A stretch of 64,000 nt of DNA from NCBI RefSeq assembly GCF_004354985.1, contig NZ_SMSK01000007.1:202140-266139 (forward strand), read 5' to 3'. A program made the translations under genes and the position numbers. The notes under the pieces are model-generated. The model did not search any database. It worked only from the letters and a program-made list of their open reading frames with translations, and was not told the origin of the DNA. Below are positions 8,747 through 17,804 of the stretch, in pieces; within the stretch, counting starts at the first letter, position 1, and each line of letters starts with the position of its first letter. Source of the DNA: Segetibacter sp. 3557_3 (GTDB taxonomy: Bacteria > Bacteroidota > Bacteroidia > Chitinophagales > Chitinophagaceae).

Positions 8747-10102
8747 TTAGTATTTGAACGGTTTGCCATTCGCCATAACCTCCTGGGTTTTTTCATCGAA
8801 CGTTACTTTAGCCCCGGTATGTACCGCAGCATTGGTCATGATGGTTGCAATTGAATGACTGTATCCTGCTTCAACCGGTGCATTCGGCTGTTTACGGCTT
8901 CGAACGCATTCCATCCAGTTACGTACGTGGTTGGAGGTAAGTCGGTCGCCCCCGGTGTTAGCACTCGCAATTACCTGCTCAACTTCCGACAGGCTCATTT
9001 CCTTTAACAGGTTTTCCTGCATATTCATCTCGCCAGCTTTCGACCTGGTTAAACCACCTCTTGGTGAAACCTTATTGGTGTTCAGGTTCAATTCACCACC
9101 GTTGGAATAGTATATTTCAGCCGGGTTCTCATCTCCGTTGTGCATACGGGACCCAAAGGTTACCTGGAAGCCCGTCTTCGGATCGTTAGCAGGACCATAA
9201 TCGAACACAGCAGTAATCGTATCCCAGTTTGTGCGCCCGTCTTTCCACATGTAGATGCCGCCATTAGCAACCACACTGCGCGGGTGCTCTATGCCGCTAA
9301 ACCAATGCACGGTATCAATCTGGTGGCTCATCCATTGGCCGGGAAGACCTGAGGAATACGGCCAGAAAAGACGGAACTCGAGGTATTTACGCGGATCAAA
9401 CGAATCATCAGGCCGGTTCATCAGGAATCGTTTCCAATCGGTATCTTCTTTTTTGATCTGGTTAAGCAGGGCCGTACGTCTCCACCGGCCGGGTTGATTT
9501 ACGTTCCACGTAAGTTCAACCATGGTAATCGGCCCGAACTTGCCCGACTTAATAAACTCATGGGCAGCATGGTAATTTGAGCCGCTCCTGCGTTGTGATC
9601 CGATTTGAACAATCCGGTCCGTTGCTTTAATCGCCTTCAAGGCAGCCCGGTTGTCCTCCATCGTTTCCGCAAATGGCTTTTCTACATAGGCATCGCAACC
9701 TGCTTTAACAGCTTCAATTGCGTGTAAGGCATGTTGAAAATCTGCAGTCCCTACAAAAACCGCGTCTACCAGTTTCTTGCTGTACATTTCCTCGTTATTC
9801 CTGCAAGCAACTACGTCGTTTTGCATCTTCTCTTTCCACATCCGGGCACCTTCCTCCCGGCGTTTGTTCCAGATGTCGGAAACAGCCACTACTTCAAAAT
9901 TCAGCTCCTTGTAGTGATTCATAAAACATGGCATATGCGAACTCCGGTGCCGGTCAGAGAAACCAACAACACCAACCCGAACCCTGTCGTTCGCCCCGAT
10001 GATCCGGTTGTAACTCTTAGCACTCCACCCGGTTTGTGCAACTAAAACCCCTGCACCGGCCAAAGCGGCCTGTTGTATAAAATCGCGACGTGTTTGTGGC
10101 AT
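8747..10102 (-). CDS. Exported Gfo/Idh/MocA family oxidoreductase
   Basis: A twin-arginine signal begins the protein (MPQTRRDFIQQAALAGAGVL; R5-R6), so it is folded with its cofactor and exported. The Rossmann domain (about 40-160) has VRVGVVGFSDRHR and the family motif YVEKPFAE. The C-terminal domain contains WMSHQIDTVHWF. The usual GxGxxG is read here as GVVGFSDRHR, so the second glycine is replaced. Family members oxidise sugars or sugar derivatives with NAD(P) bound tightly. It lies next to a double 3-keto-disaccharide hydrolase gene, which points to oxidation at C3 of a glycoside (inference). Confidence 0.93.
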   Translation of the reverse strand: MPQTRRDFIQQAALAGAGVLVAQTGWSAKSYNRIIGANDRVRVGVVGFSDRHRSSHMPCFMNHYKELNFEVVAVSDIWNKRREEGARMWKEKMQNDVVACRNNEEMYSKKLVDAVFVGTADFQHALHAIEAVKAGCDAYVEKPFAETMEDNRAALKAIKATDRIVQIGSQRRSGSNYHAAHEFIKSGKFGPITMVELTWNVNQPGRWRRTALLNQIKKEDTDWKRFLMNRPDDSFDPRKYLEFRLFWPYSSGLPGQWMSHQIDTVHWFSGIEHPRSVVANGGIYMWKDGRTNWDTITAVFDYGPANDPKTGFQVTFGSRMHNGDENPAEIYYSNGGELNLNTNKVSPRGGLTRSKAGEMNMQENLLKEMSLSEVEQVIASANTGGDRLTSNHVRNWMECVRSRKQPNAPVEAGYSHSIATIMTNAAVHTGAKVTFDEKTQEVMANGKPFKY

Positions 10103-10200
10103 AACGAATCGTTTTAATAGAAATGAAAGTTCCTTTCAGTATATAATGATAAGATGATGTGTGCTGTTAATTATGGGCAATGAGCCTGCTATATGGCAGG

Positions 10201-11556
10201 TTAAAGCTTCCGGATTTTGATACTGCGGTAATAAACACGATCGCCGTGATCCTGTAGGAGTATCCGGCCTTCTTTTGCCATACCAAAGTTTTCCCAATCC
10301 TTGTATTTGCTCTTTCTTACGAGATCAAGGAACTCCGCCGAACCCCGAACATAGTCTAGCACTTTGTAGCCATTGAGCCAGTGCTCAACCCGGTTATCGG
10401 GGTAAACCCGCACAATGCCCTGGTTCCATTCGCCAATCTTCTTAGTTGCAGCGGGTATTTTTGTTGAAGTCTTCAGATCGTATAGGGAAGCAAGCGTACG
10501 ATTGCCGTTTACGCCCATTTTTGCATCCGGGTGGCGTTCGTCATCAAGAACCTGGTATTCGAGCCCAATGGCCGAGCCCGGGTTTTTCTCCTTTTCCGTC
10601 ACAAAATACTTTACCCCACTGTTTGCACCTTCCGTTAGTTTAAAGTCAAACTTCAGCTCAAATGCGCCAAACTGGTCTTCCGTAACAATATCTCCCCCAT
10701 TGGTCGACTCTGCGCCTGCTGACTTTTCGACGCTAAGTACGCCATCGCCAATATTCCATCCTTTTTCAGGAAACTTGCTTTTATATGCTCCACGCCAGCC
10801 TTTTCCTGTTTTGCCATCCCACAGCAACATAAAATTGTTTCTTTTCTCCTGTGCCGACAGATCGTTTGGAACCAGGTTTACAACCGCAATATCATCATAA
10901 GGCGAAGGCTTAAGATCAGTGGTTTTAATGCGAATGTTACGCCACCTGATCTTTCTTCCAGCATGGCTTGCATCGCTGATGGAATGCACCTGCAAGGCAA
11001 TAAAACCGGTAGGGGTCATATTGTCGATCACGTGGGCCGTAGGTTTTCCGTTTATCCAGGTGCGAATGGTATTGCCAATACATTCCACTTTATACTTGTT
11101 CCACTGGTTGTTTTTGAAAGCGGGTTTCCCGGCAGGATTTAGCTCAAGGGTATACAGCCATCCACGTCTTGCTTCATCATAAAGTCCACCGCTCCATTCC
11201 CGTTTGGAAGGATCAATTTCCACCTGGTAACCGTGTACCCGACCGTTCTGGTAGTCAGGTTTACTCTCGCTCCGGATTTGTATTCCCGAGTTCATCGAAG
11301 TGTCCACCATCAGCTCGAGTTCAAGTATAAAGTCGCCGTAGTTCTGTTCTGTTGTCAAAAAGGAATTCGGTTGGTTTGCCACCGTGGTGCCCACGATTTC
11401 GTTGTTTACTGCTTCGTATTTGGCCTGACCGTTTAGCTGTTTCCAGCCCGACAGATCCTTACCGTTGAAGAGATTTTTCCAGCCGGCATTTTTTTGGGCA
11501 GATAAGTAAAAATTAGAAAATAACAACGCAGAGCAAAGGAGAAGTTTGAATTTCAT
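10201..11556 (-). CDS. Secreted protein with two 3-keto-disaccharide hydrolase (DUF1080) domains
   Basis: After a signal peptide ([20 protein letters not shown], then Q) the 451-aa protein has two copies of the domain formerly named DUF1080. The first copy (about 25-215) starts [19 protein letters not shown] and includes [10 protein letters not shown]. The second (about 240-450) starts [16 protein letters not shown] and includes [12 protein letters not shown]. This concanavalin-like family acts on 3-keto-glycosides. The gene is the first on the minus strand of the run 11.6 -> 7.7 kb, followed after about 98 bases by the Gfo/Idh dehydrogenase. The tandem arrangement could join two specificities; this is inference. 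Confidence 0.9.
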   Translation of the reverse strand: MKFKLLLCSALLFSNFYLSAQKNAGWKNLFNGKDLSGWKQLNGQAKYEAVNNEIVGTTVANQPNSFLTTEQNYGDFILELELMVDTSMNSGIQIRSESKPDYQNGRVHGYQVEIDPSKREWSGGLYDEARRGWLYTLELNPAGKPAFKNNQWNKYKVECIGNTIRTWINGKPTAHVIDNMTPTGFIALQVHSISDASHAGRKIRWRNIRIKTTDLKPSPYDDIAVVNLVPNDLSAQEKRNNFMLLWDGKTGKGWRGAYKSKFPEKGWNIGDGVLSVEKSAGAESTNGGDIVTEDQFGAFELKFDFKLTEGANSGVKYFVTEKEKNPGSAIGLEYQVLDDERHPDAKMGVNGNRTLASLYDLKTSTKIPAATKKIGEWNQGIVRVYPDNRVEHWLNGYKVLDYVRGSAEFLDLVRKSKYKDWENFGMAKEGRILLQDHGDRVYYRSIKIRKL

Positions 11557-11744
11557 ACAAGGACTTACAAGTTAACAATCGCACACACACGGTATGCCTG
11601 ATGCCAAAAATGGCCCGGTTTTAATCAGGCAGGAACAACGGTTTAAAGATACATGCGCTGCATGAATTGAAGAAGAATATTCGAAGTAATGATGAACTAT
11701 GAAAGCAGGAGTCTCTAACTATGTTGAATGCTAAATGTTATATT

Positions 11745-11930
11745 AACGTCGTCTAATTAAGGTGAGCGGCAGAATTTGGTGAATAAAGCGATGCGGCCCA
11801 AGGGAGTGACACCCCCTTCCGAACCGAGTTCATCCGGGCGGGCGTCCGAACAGGGTTCATCCGGGCGGCAACGATGGCAAATAGAATCCGCATAGCTGGC
11901 CACCAAAAATTTTCTTAAGTAAACAACATT
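11745..11930 (+). repeat. Interspersed inverted-repeat element, copy 2
   Basis: The 186-bp element is bounded by AACGTCGTCTAATTAAG and CTTAAGTAAACAACATT, imperfect inverted repeats (13 of 17). Inside are AATAAAGCGATGCGG, CAAGGGAGTGACACCCCC, two GTTCATCCGGGCGG units, and CATAGCTGGCCACCAAAAA. It is nearly colinear with the copy at 52.7 kb. Confidence 0.8.
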
Positions 11931-12021
11931 GAATGTTATTTGAGGAATGATTGTGAGTGATGAATGCAGGATCAAAGCGATATGTTGGATGTAGAATCAT
12001 AGCTGAGGTACCGGTGTGTGA

Positions 12022-12085
12022 TAGTTTTTTGGAGGCCGGCGGAAGTACCCTTGTGAGACTCCGGTTGTGTCACTCACTTTTACGG
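12022..12085 (-). repeat. Interspersed element core, copy 3 (short, reverse)
   Basis: Read on the minus strand it has AAAAGTGAGTGACACAACC, a GC-rich middle (TTCCGCCGGCC) and CCAAAAAAC, matching the core order of the copies at 27.8 and 34.1 kb. Confidence 0.6.
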
Positions 12086-12197
12086 CAACAAGGCTATTGA
12101 ACACTTGAAGAGTTATGATTTTAGCATTATTACTGAAGAGTGCAGGTAGATATGAGTGAGAAAGAGGTTGAAAATAGGAATGATGAGTTATGAGTGG

Positions 12198-12381
12198 ATG
12201 TTGTGTATGTAAGCCGCCTGGCAAGTGATTAGCTCAATAATGCTATGCAGTACAAGTGTGCGATGCCCCGGCCCAACCCGGTTCATCCGGGCGGGCGTAC
12301 TACTGGCGCAGCCGGGCTCGCAACGATTTACAATTGAAATCCTGTAATTGTCTCCAAAATAAATTGCTTAGCTAAATGACT
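12198..12381 (+). repeat. Interspersed inverted-repeat element, copy 4
   Basis: Left arm ATGTTGTGTATGTAAGCCG and right arm GCTTAGCTAAATGACTT are imperfect inverted repeats. The interior has GTACAAGTGTGCGATGCC, GTTCATCCGGGCGGGCG, CTGGCGCAGCCGGG, CAACGATTTAC and TCCAAAATAAATTGC. Length is about 184 bp. Confidence 0.7.
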
Positions 12382-12436
12382 TGGAGCGATGAGTGTTGTA
12401 TTTTGAGTGTAAAGTTGTAAATTATGATAGCAGACT

Positions 12437-12571
12437 CAATGTCGTTTAGTTAAGCCGATTATGTAATTTGTTTGCCCAGCTACTTCCAATCGTACAAGAG
12501 TGCGACGCAACGATGTCCTATAGAATTCCTGTGGCCGGGTCCATAAAAATTTGCTTAACTAAACGGCATTG
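12437..12571 (+). repeat. Interspersed inverted-repeat element, copy 5 (135 bp, best TIRs)
   Basis: The left arm CAATGTCGTTTAGTTAAG pairs with the right arm CTTAACTAAACGGCATTG, with one mismatch in 18. The core is GTACAAGAGTGCGACGCAAC, then GATG, then GCCGGGTCCATAAAAA. It lacks the GC-rich insert seen in longer copies. Confidence 0.85.
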
Positions 12572-12595
12572 ATTGCAGACTTATGAATCATGAGT

Positions 12596-12787
12596 CAATG
12601 TCGTTTAGTTAAGCCGCTTGTCGGATGGAATTTGCTCAATAAAGCTCAGCCGTACAAGAGTGCGACGCCCCCGTCCGAATGGCTTCAGCCGGGCGGACGT
12701 CCGACTGGCGCAGCCGGCCGGGCAACGATGTTCCATAGGCGTTCTTATGCCGGGTCCAAAAACAAACTTGTTAACTAAACGACATGG
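12596..12787 (+). repeat. Interspersed inverted-repeat element, copy 6 (192 bp)
   Basis: The left end (CAATGTCGTTTAGTTAAGCC, then G) is identical to copy 5 over 21 bases. The right arm GTTAACTAAACGACAT is its complement. Between GTGCGACGC and CAACGATG it carries a GC-rich insert of about 54 bases with CGTCCGAATGGC and CGTCCGACTGGC units. The A-rich end is CCGGGTCCAAAAAC. Confidence 0.85.
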
Positions 12788-12985
12788 AATTATGAGCGAT
12801 GAGTGTAGAATTAAGTGTTAAGATTTATGAGTTAAGCGTGTAGGCAGATATGAGTTTTATGTATTGACTTAGAGAGATGGGTCCTCCGGCTCAGGGCTGA
12901 GATTTTTGACTTTTTGCCTCTTGAATTCTGCATTTTACATTTTGAATTTCACATTTGAAATTCTTGTCTTCGACTTTCCCAAACG

Positions 12986-13016
12986 AAAAAAGCCACCCAA
13001 ATGGGATGGCTTTTTC
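12986..13016 (-). terminator. Intrinsic terminator of gldJ
   Basis: An AAAAAGCCA/TGGCTTTTT stem of 9 bp with a short imperfect inner part lies 18 bases past the gldJ stop. On the minus strand it ends in a T run. Confidence 0.8.
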
Positions 13017-13033
13017 TTGTATTTACCTTTACC

Positions 13034-14590
13034 TTATCTTTTTTGTCTGCGCTTCGGGAAGAAGTTACCGGTTTTGCGGTTATTGCCTTCAGGCGAACCC
13101 GGGGCAATCATGGCACAACGGAAACCTACCGTATTGCTGCTTTGTCCTTCCTCAAGGAAACGGCGGTTACCGGGACTCAACCAATAAGCACGGTCGTTCC
13201 AGCTACCACCCTTGATAACCCTTGACTCGTCGGAAACTAGTGTAGTCAGGCCATAACCATAAGACACGCCGCTTAATGAGTCACCATCCATAAAGTTGAT
13301 GGCATATGAACGCTGGTAGTTACGACGTTTGCGAAGTGAAGAGTCGGCTTCGTCGATCATCTTGATACGACCGATGCTGTCTCTGAGATTTCCTTCGCCG
13401 CCGCTCATATCAATTTTTTGGAAACGGTTACCACGGAAGGCGTTGAAGTCATCAGCCTCAATGTTGGTTAAAGGACGATAAACGTCGGCAACCCACTCGC
13501 TCACGTTACCACTCATGTTATAGATACCAAATCCGTTCGGGAAAAATGCTGTTACTTCTGCCGGAATTGCTGAACGGTCGTTCAAACCACCCGCAACACC
13601 CATGTTATCACCGCTACCGCGTTTGAAGTTTGCAAGGAAACTACCCTGCCATGATCCACGGCGGGTTGCACGCAGGTTGTCGTAGCCATCGTTTTTCCAG
13701 GCATAGATCTGCTTGTTTGCAATCAACTCTTCACCACGCTTTTTCTCGCCTGAACGAGCCTGTGGGTTTTCGCTGATTAAGCCAAGGGCTGCATATTCCC
13801 ACTCTGCTTCAGTTGGCAAGCGATATCCTGGCAACAAGATACCATCGTCGAACCTTACGTTTGTACGCGGACGGCCCTGTGCATCCTTCAAGGCATCCTT
13901 TTTGGGTTTACCAGGCATACCTGCGTATTCACCCATCAAATATGCTTTTGTGTTGAAGTTGTCCTGGCCACCACCACCAAGTTCTGTTTTGATGACGTTT
14001 TTATTTTGGTAGCCTTCTTTGATGAGTTCATTCTGGTTAACCCTGTCGGTACGCCAGATACAAAAGTCATGTGCCTGTTTCCAGGTTACACCAACAACCG
14101 GGTAAAAGTTATACGATGGGTGACGGAAATAATATTCTACATAGGGCTCGTTATAGGCGAGCTCGCTGCGCCATACCAGGGTGTCAGGCTTTGCACCTTC
14201 AACCACCTGTGCATATTGCGGATCAGAAAAAACGTTTTCAATCCAGTTAATGTATTCCCGGTAGTGCACGTTTGCAACCTCGGTTTTATCCATGAAAAAC
14301 GAATTCACGGTTACACGGCGTGGAATATTGTTCCAATCGCCCATGATGTCTTCAGTAGTCGCTCCCATAGTGAAAGTACCACCCTGTATGAACACCAATC
14401 CCGGACCGGTTTTCATATTTTTTGCCTTTGCCACATTGTAACCACCCATGTTTTTATCATTGTAGTTCCAACCGGTCATCTCCGACTTCTGTGGCTTCTT
14501 CTTGAAAATACCACCATTTTTACAAGAAGCCATTAATGCAATGACTCCCAGCAGCAAAGTGAAATTTTTCAGTCCCAGTACTTTTTGCAT
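13034..14590 (-). CDS. gldJ: Gliding motility lipoprotein GldJ (SUMF1/FGE-like fold)
   Basis: The 518-aa protein has a lipoprotein signal (MQKVLGLKNFTLLLGVIALM followed by ASC; lipid-modified Cys23), so it sits in the membrane facing the periplasm. The body is a formylglycine-generating-enzyme-like domain: GLVFIQGGTFTMG, NSFFMDKTEVAN, YRLPTEAEWEYAA, MSGNVSEWVADVY, GGSWNDRAYW and VGFRCA. GldJ is a structural part of the gliding and type IX secretion machinery, not an enzyme. GldK is the close alternative. The TGWNYNDKN opening and the adjacency to murF, as I recall it from Flavobacterium, favour GldJ. Here murF is divergent rather than downstream. Confidence 0.85.
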   Translation of the reverse strand: MQKVLGLKNFTLLLGVIALMASCKNGGIFKKKPQKSEMTGWNYNDKNMGGYNVAKAKNMKTGPGLVFIQGGTFTMGATTEDIMGDWNNIPRRVTVNSFFMDKTEVANVHYREYINWIENVFSDPQYAQVVEGAKPDTLVWRSELAYNEPYVEYYFRHPSYNFYPVVGVTWKQAHDFCIWRTDRVNQNELIKEGYQNKNVIKTELGGGGQDNFNTKAYLMGEYAGMPGKPKKDALKDAQGRPRTNVRFDDGILLPGYRLPTEAEWEYAALGLISENPQARSGEKKRGEELIANKQIYAWKNDGYDNLRATRRGSWQGSFLANFKRGSGDNMGVAGGLNDRSAIPAEVTAFFPNGFGIYNMSGNVSEWVADVYRPLTNIEADDFNAFRGNRFQKIDMSGGEGNLRDSIGRIKMIDEADSSLRKRRNYQRSYAINFMDGDSLSGVSYGYGLTTLVSDESRVIKGGSWNDRAYWLSPGNRRFLEEGQSSNTVGFRCAMIAPGSPEGNNRKTGNFFPKRRQKR

Positions 14591-14816
14591 TTGAAAGAAT
14601 TTATCCTAGAATGAACGGGAAAACAGCTTAAATATTGTGTTCTCCCGCGGTTAAGAATGCGAATATAGCTGAATTAAGGAAATATAAATCTAATGCCTAA
14701 ATGGCTGCCATGTTATTGAAAACTTAATATTATCAATCCCTAATCAGACAGCCGCAGGCCCCCATTTACAACCTGTTGGAGCTGAAAAGTTAGTCGTTCC
14801 GAGACATGCTAAACCT

Positions 14817-14824
14817 TATTTTTG
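14817..14824 (+). promoter_or_regulatory. Candidate -7 box for murF
   Basis: TATTTTTG matches the Bacteroidetes -7 consensus TAnnTTTG. It lies after the first in-frame ATG (14806) and 18 bases before the TTG at 14842. If used, translation must start at the TTG. No convincing -33 TTTG is seen. Confidence 0.3.
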
Positions 14825-14841
14825 TCTTAAAACCTACCCTC

Positions 14842-16116
14842 TTGAACATCGAACAGCTCTACCGCTTATTCGTTCAGTATCCCTCAGTACAAACCGACTC
14901 GCGCAAGATTGCACATGGTGACCTATTTTTTGCCCTTAGCGGGCCCAATTTCAATGGAAACCAGTTTGCGCAACAAGCGCTTGAAAAGGGCGCCGCTTAT
15001 GCGATCGTTGATGAGGACCTCGGTTCGGGTGATGAGCGCATCATCCGGGTGCCCGATGCATTGCAAACCTTGCAGGAACTCGCTAAACATCACCGCCTGC
15101 AGTTCAATATCCCTTTTATCGCCATTACCGGCAGCAATGGTAAAACAACAACAAAAGAGCTGGTCAGCTCCGTACTATCAGAGTCTTACCTTACTTATAC
15201 CACCGTTGGAAACCTGAACAACCACATTGGTATTCCTTTAACATTACTGCGGGTTCACTCAGATGCTGAGATGGCGGTTATAGAAATGGGCGCCAATCAC
15301 CTTCGCGAGATCGCCGGCTATTGTAAATACGTATTACCTACCCATGGCATTATAACCAATTGCGGGAAGGCCCACCTCGAGGGGTTTGGAGGTGTTGAAG
15401 GTGTACGAAAAGGTAAGGGCGAGCTGTTCGACTTTCTCCGTGAAAACGGGGGAACTGCTTTCATCTATAATGAATACGACTACCTGCAGGAGATGGCACA
15501 AGGAATTCAAAACGTATTTACTTATGGGTCAGGCAATGCAAAGCTGACCGGTCGGGTAACCGCCAACCATCCCTTTCTTTCCGTAGCCACATCTGTTGAC
15601 GGGGCAGCCCATATTGAAACCCGGCTGGTGGGCGAATACAACCTCCCCAACGTGCTTTGTGCTGTAGCAATCGGCGCTTTCTTCAACGTACCTGGCCATA
15701 AAATTAAAACGGCCATTGAGCATTATACTCCAACCAACAGCCGGTCACAACTGGTTGAGACGGGCTCAAACAAGTACATTCTTGACGCGTATAATGCCAA
15801 CCCAACAAGCGTGAAAGCTGCAATTGAGAACTTTGCTACCATTTCCGCCGGCAACAAAGTAGTGATGCTGGGGGCCATGATGGAGCTTGGCGAAGAAAGT
15901 ATAATAGAGCACCAGAAGATTGCAGACCTGCTCGTTAGCCTGAACCCGGGTACGGTTGTACTTGTTGGTGGCGACTTTAGCCAGGTAAAACACCCATTCC
16001 TGTATTTTGACAATGTGATGCTGGCAAAAAGCTGGTACCAGGGGCAAAGTTTTGAAAACACATGGTTTTTGGTAAAAGGCAGCCGAAGTATGCAGATGGA
16101 AAAGATCCTGCAATAA
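14842..16116 (+). CDS. murF: UDP-N-acetylmuramoyl-tripeptide--D-alanyl-D-alanine ligase
   Basis: MurF adds D-Ala-D-Ala to the UDP-MurNAc-tripeptide in cytoplasmic peptidoglycan synthesis, using ATP. The N-terminal substrate domain has VQTDSRKIAHGDLFFALSG. The ATP P-loop is AITGSNGKTTTKE, followed by NLNNHIGIPLTLL, EMGANHLREI and the late DAYNANPTSVKAAI. The length of 424 aa from the TTG at 14842 fits the family, which usually begins close to MxIExLY. An ATG at 14806 adds 12 residues and is the alternative start. It is divergent from gldJ, and thioredoxin follows 72 bases later. Confidence 0.93.
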   Translation: MNIEQLYRLFVQYPSVQTDSRKIAHGDLFFALSGPNFNGNQFAQQALEKGAAYAIVDEDLGSGDERIIRVPDALQTLQELAKHHRLQFNIPFIAITGSNGKTTTKELVSSVLSESYLTYTTVGNLNNHIGIPLTLLRVHSDAEMAVIEMGANHLREIAGYCKYVLPTHGIITNCGKAHLEGFGGVEGVRKGKGELFDFLRENGGTAFIYNEYDYLQEMAQGIQNVFTYGSGNAKLTGRVTANHPFLSVATSVDGAAHIETRLVGEYNLPNVLCAVAIGAFFNVPGHKIKTAIEHYTPTNSRSQLVETGSNKYILDAYNANPTSVKAAIENFATISAGNKVVMLGAMMELGEESIIEHQKIADLLVSLNPGTVVLVGGDFSQVKHPFLYFDNVMLAKSWYQGQSFENTWFLVKGSRSMQMEKILQ

Positions 16117-16188
16117 CCTCTATTTGCGCTTTCTGTCACCTCCTGTTTACAGGTATGGAAATTGTGCTGGTTAACCTAAACACCTTTT

Positions 16189-16509
16189 ATGTCTACTGTT
16201 CCAAAGAAAGAAACACTCGGCGATATAATCCAGGGCGAAACGCCAGTTCTGGTGGACTTTTATGCAGAATGGTGCGGCCCTTGCAAGATGATGAAACCAG
16301 TGCTGGAAGAATTGCGGCAAAAGATGGGTGATAAAATAAGGATATTGAAAATTGACATCGATCGTAACCAGGCGATTTCAAATTCGCTACAGATTTCCGG
16401 GGTGCCCACATTGATACTCTATAAGAAGGGACAACAATTGTGGCGGCAATCCGGTGTTGTAAACGCCCGGCAACTCGAAAGCATCATTCAACAAAAAGCA
16501 CTCGCCTAA
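16189..16509 (+). CDS. Thioredoxin
   Basis: This 106-aa single-domain thioredoxin has the redox motif WCGPC at 28-32, the DFYAEWCGPC strand-helix context and the cis-proline in GVPTL. It has no signal peptide, so it acts in the cytoplasm as a general disulfide reductant. It follows murF on the same strand and may be in its transcript. Confidence 0.95.
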   Translation: MSTVPKKETLGDIIQGETPVLVDFYAEWCGPCKMMKPVLEELRQKMGDKIRILKIDIDRNQAISNSLQISGVPTLILYKKGQQLWRQSGVVNARQLESIIQQKALA

Positions 16510-16760
16510 ATACAGTGCGCGGCGGTAAGCAGGCGCCCAGTCGATGACGTACAAAAAGGATTGGCCAAAGTCCGGATTAACAAGGATAATTGACTAAAAC
16601 GGTCCGTTAAGATTACTTTGTATCCTTATCCTGTTTGAGCCTTGTCTTCTAAACCGTATTCTGTTGTTTACACAAATAGAACCGTGTCATCCATTCTTTT
16701 GTAAGAAGTAGTGTACAAACATTTTTGAATAACTACCCGAATGAGTTCTAATACACGCTT

Positions 16761-17213
16761 ATGAGCAATACCCGCAAACCTCCATATATCTGGAGTGTTC
16801 TAACCAATAAGTGCCCAAGGTGCAGGGAGGGCGATCTATTTGTGTCGAAGAGTGCATATGAGCTGAAGCACAGCGTGAAAATGAATGAAAGCTGCCCTGT
16901 TTGTGGCCAGCCAACAGAAATAGAAGTTGGTTTTTATTATGGTACCAGTTATGTAAGCTATGCACTTGGTGTAGCCCTCTCGGTTGCGTTATTTGTAGCC
17001 TGGTGGGTAATCCTCGGGTTTTCAATATCCGACAACAGCTTGTTTTATTACCTGGGGGTAAATGCGGTACTGCTGATTGTACTTCAACCGCCGCTTATGC
17101 GGTTATCGCGAAGCCTGTGGCTAAGCTGGTTTGTGAAATATGATCCGGATTGGAAGCAGAAAGAGCTGGACAAATACGAGCGGATCAATAAAGAACATAT
17201 GAATAACTGGTAA
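16761..17213 (+). CDS. DUF983 membrane protein
   Basis: The 150-aa protein has two zinc-ribbon-like CxxC pairs (NKCPRCREG near 17-25 and ESCPVCGQ near 44-51). Two strong transmembrane segments follow (about 65-90 and 95-115), with an amphipathic charged tail. This is the DUF983 layout. Function is unknown. A short open frame ending at 16764 overlaps its ATG and is not thought to be a gene. Confidence 0.85.
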   Translation: MSNTRKPPYIWSVLTNKCPRCREGDLFVSKSAYELKHSVKMNESCPVCGQPTEIEVGFYYGTSYVSYALGVALSVALFVAWWVILGFSISDNSLFYYLGVNAVLLIVLQPPLMRLSRSLWLSWFVKYDPDWKQKELDKYERINKEHMNNW

Positions 17214-17335
17214 GGGCAGACAGTAATGAGAAGGCAGAACCAATTACCACTTCAATTTAAGCCTCAACGATTCAATGCATTAAGGGGTTGTTATTCTGAA
17301 TTCTCCTTGAAGAAAAAGAACTACACTTTTAAGCC

Positions 17336-17668
17336 TTACAACAACCTGAATACGGACAGGATCATCAGGATCAGCCCTGTTGTAACCAACAACATGGCAA
17401 GTGCCGTGGATGACGCGGCCCGGTTACGAAACGCTATACACGCCAGTAGTATCCCACCTGCACAAAAAGCAATTGAGATAAAGTTAATTGTTGTAAAACG
17501 TTGCAGGAAAATGGGGAAAAATGAGAGAAACTCCCCTATCCGGCTGCTGATGCCCAAAGACTCACCGGTGGAATTCATCCAAAGAAATTGAATGAGCATC
17601 GGGGGAACAAGGCAAAGTACTGATGCAAATGCATAGGGTACCGGCGAACGCTTCTTTTTAACAGGCAT
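17336..17668 (-). CDS. Small membrane protein, 110 aa, unknown function
   Basis: Three hydrophobic segments are visible: 11-31 (YAFASVLCLVPPMLIQFLWM), about 62-82 and 90-108. A basic MPVKKKR start suggests an inner-membrane protein with a cytoplasmic N-terminus. A frame on the plus strand (17226-17591) overlaps it, but that translation is low in hydrophobic order and looks like a shadow. No family is recognised. Confidence 0.65.
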   Translation of the reverse strand: MPVKKKRSPVPYAFASVLCLVPPMLIQFLWMNSTGESLGISSRIGEFLSFFPIFLQRFTTINFISIAFCAGGILLACIAFRNRAASSTALAMLLVTTGLILMILSVFRLL

Positions 17669-17804
17669 AAAAGGCTTGCTGCACCAAAGTGCAGTATTGT
17701 CTACAATTTGTTACTCCTCAATTAAAGGGTTTAAACCCACATTGATTGAGCTCATCAGAATGCTGATATCAATGAGATTTTCGCGGGACTTAAGTAAACA
17801 GGTC

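Larger units (their letters stand above)
11557..13033. other. 1.5-kb gene-free region filled with repeat elements
   Basis: No credible gene is present; short open frames here are translations of the repeats. The region holds five copies of the interspersed inverted-repeat family (listed separately). Between them lie simple AT-rich spacers with recurring words such as ATGAGTTATGAGT and AATTCTGCATTTTACATTTTGAATTT. It ends with the gldJ terminator. Confidence 0.8.

Noticed and set aside
11745..12787. CRISPR-like array
   Set aside because: The units are of unequal length, have inverted-repeat ends and irregular spacing, and no cas genes are near.
12590..12821. Two short plus-strand open frames
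   Set aside because: Both are translations of repeat copy 6.
17226..17591. 121-aa open frame on the plus strand
   Set aside because: It overlaps the minus-strand membrane protein, has no hydrophobic or family pattern and a poor start.
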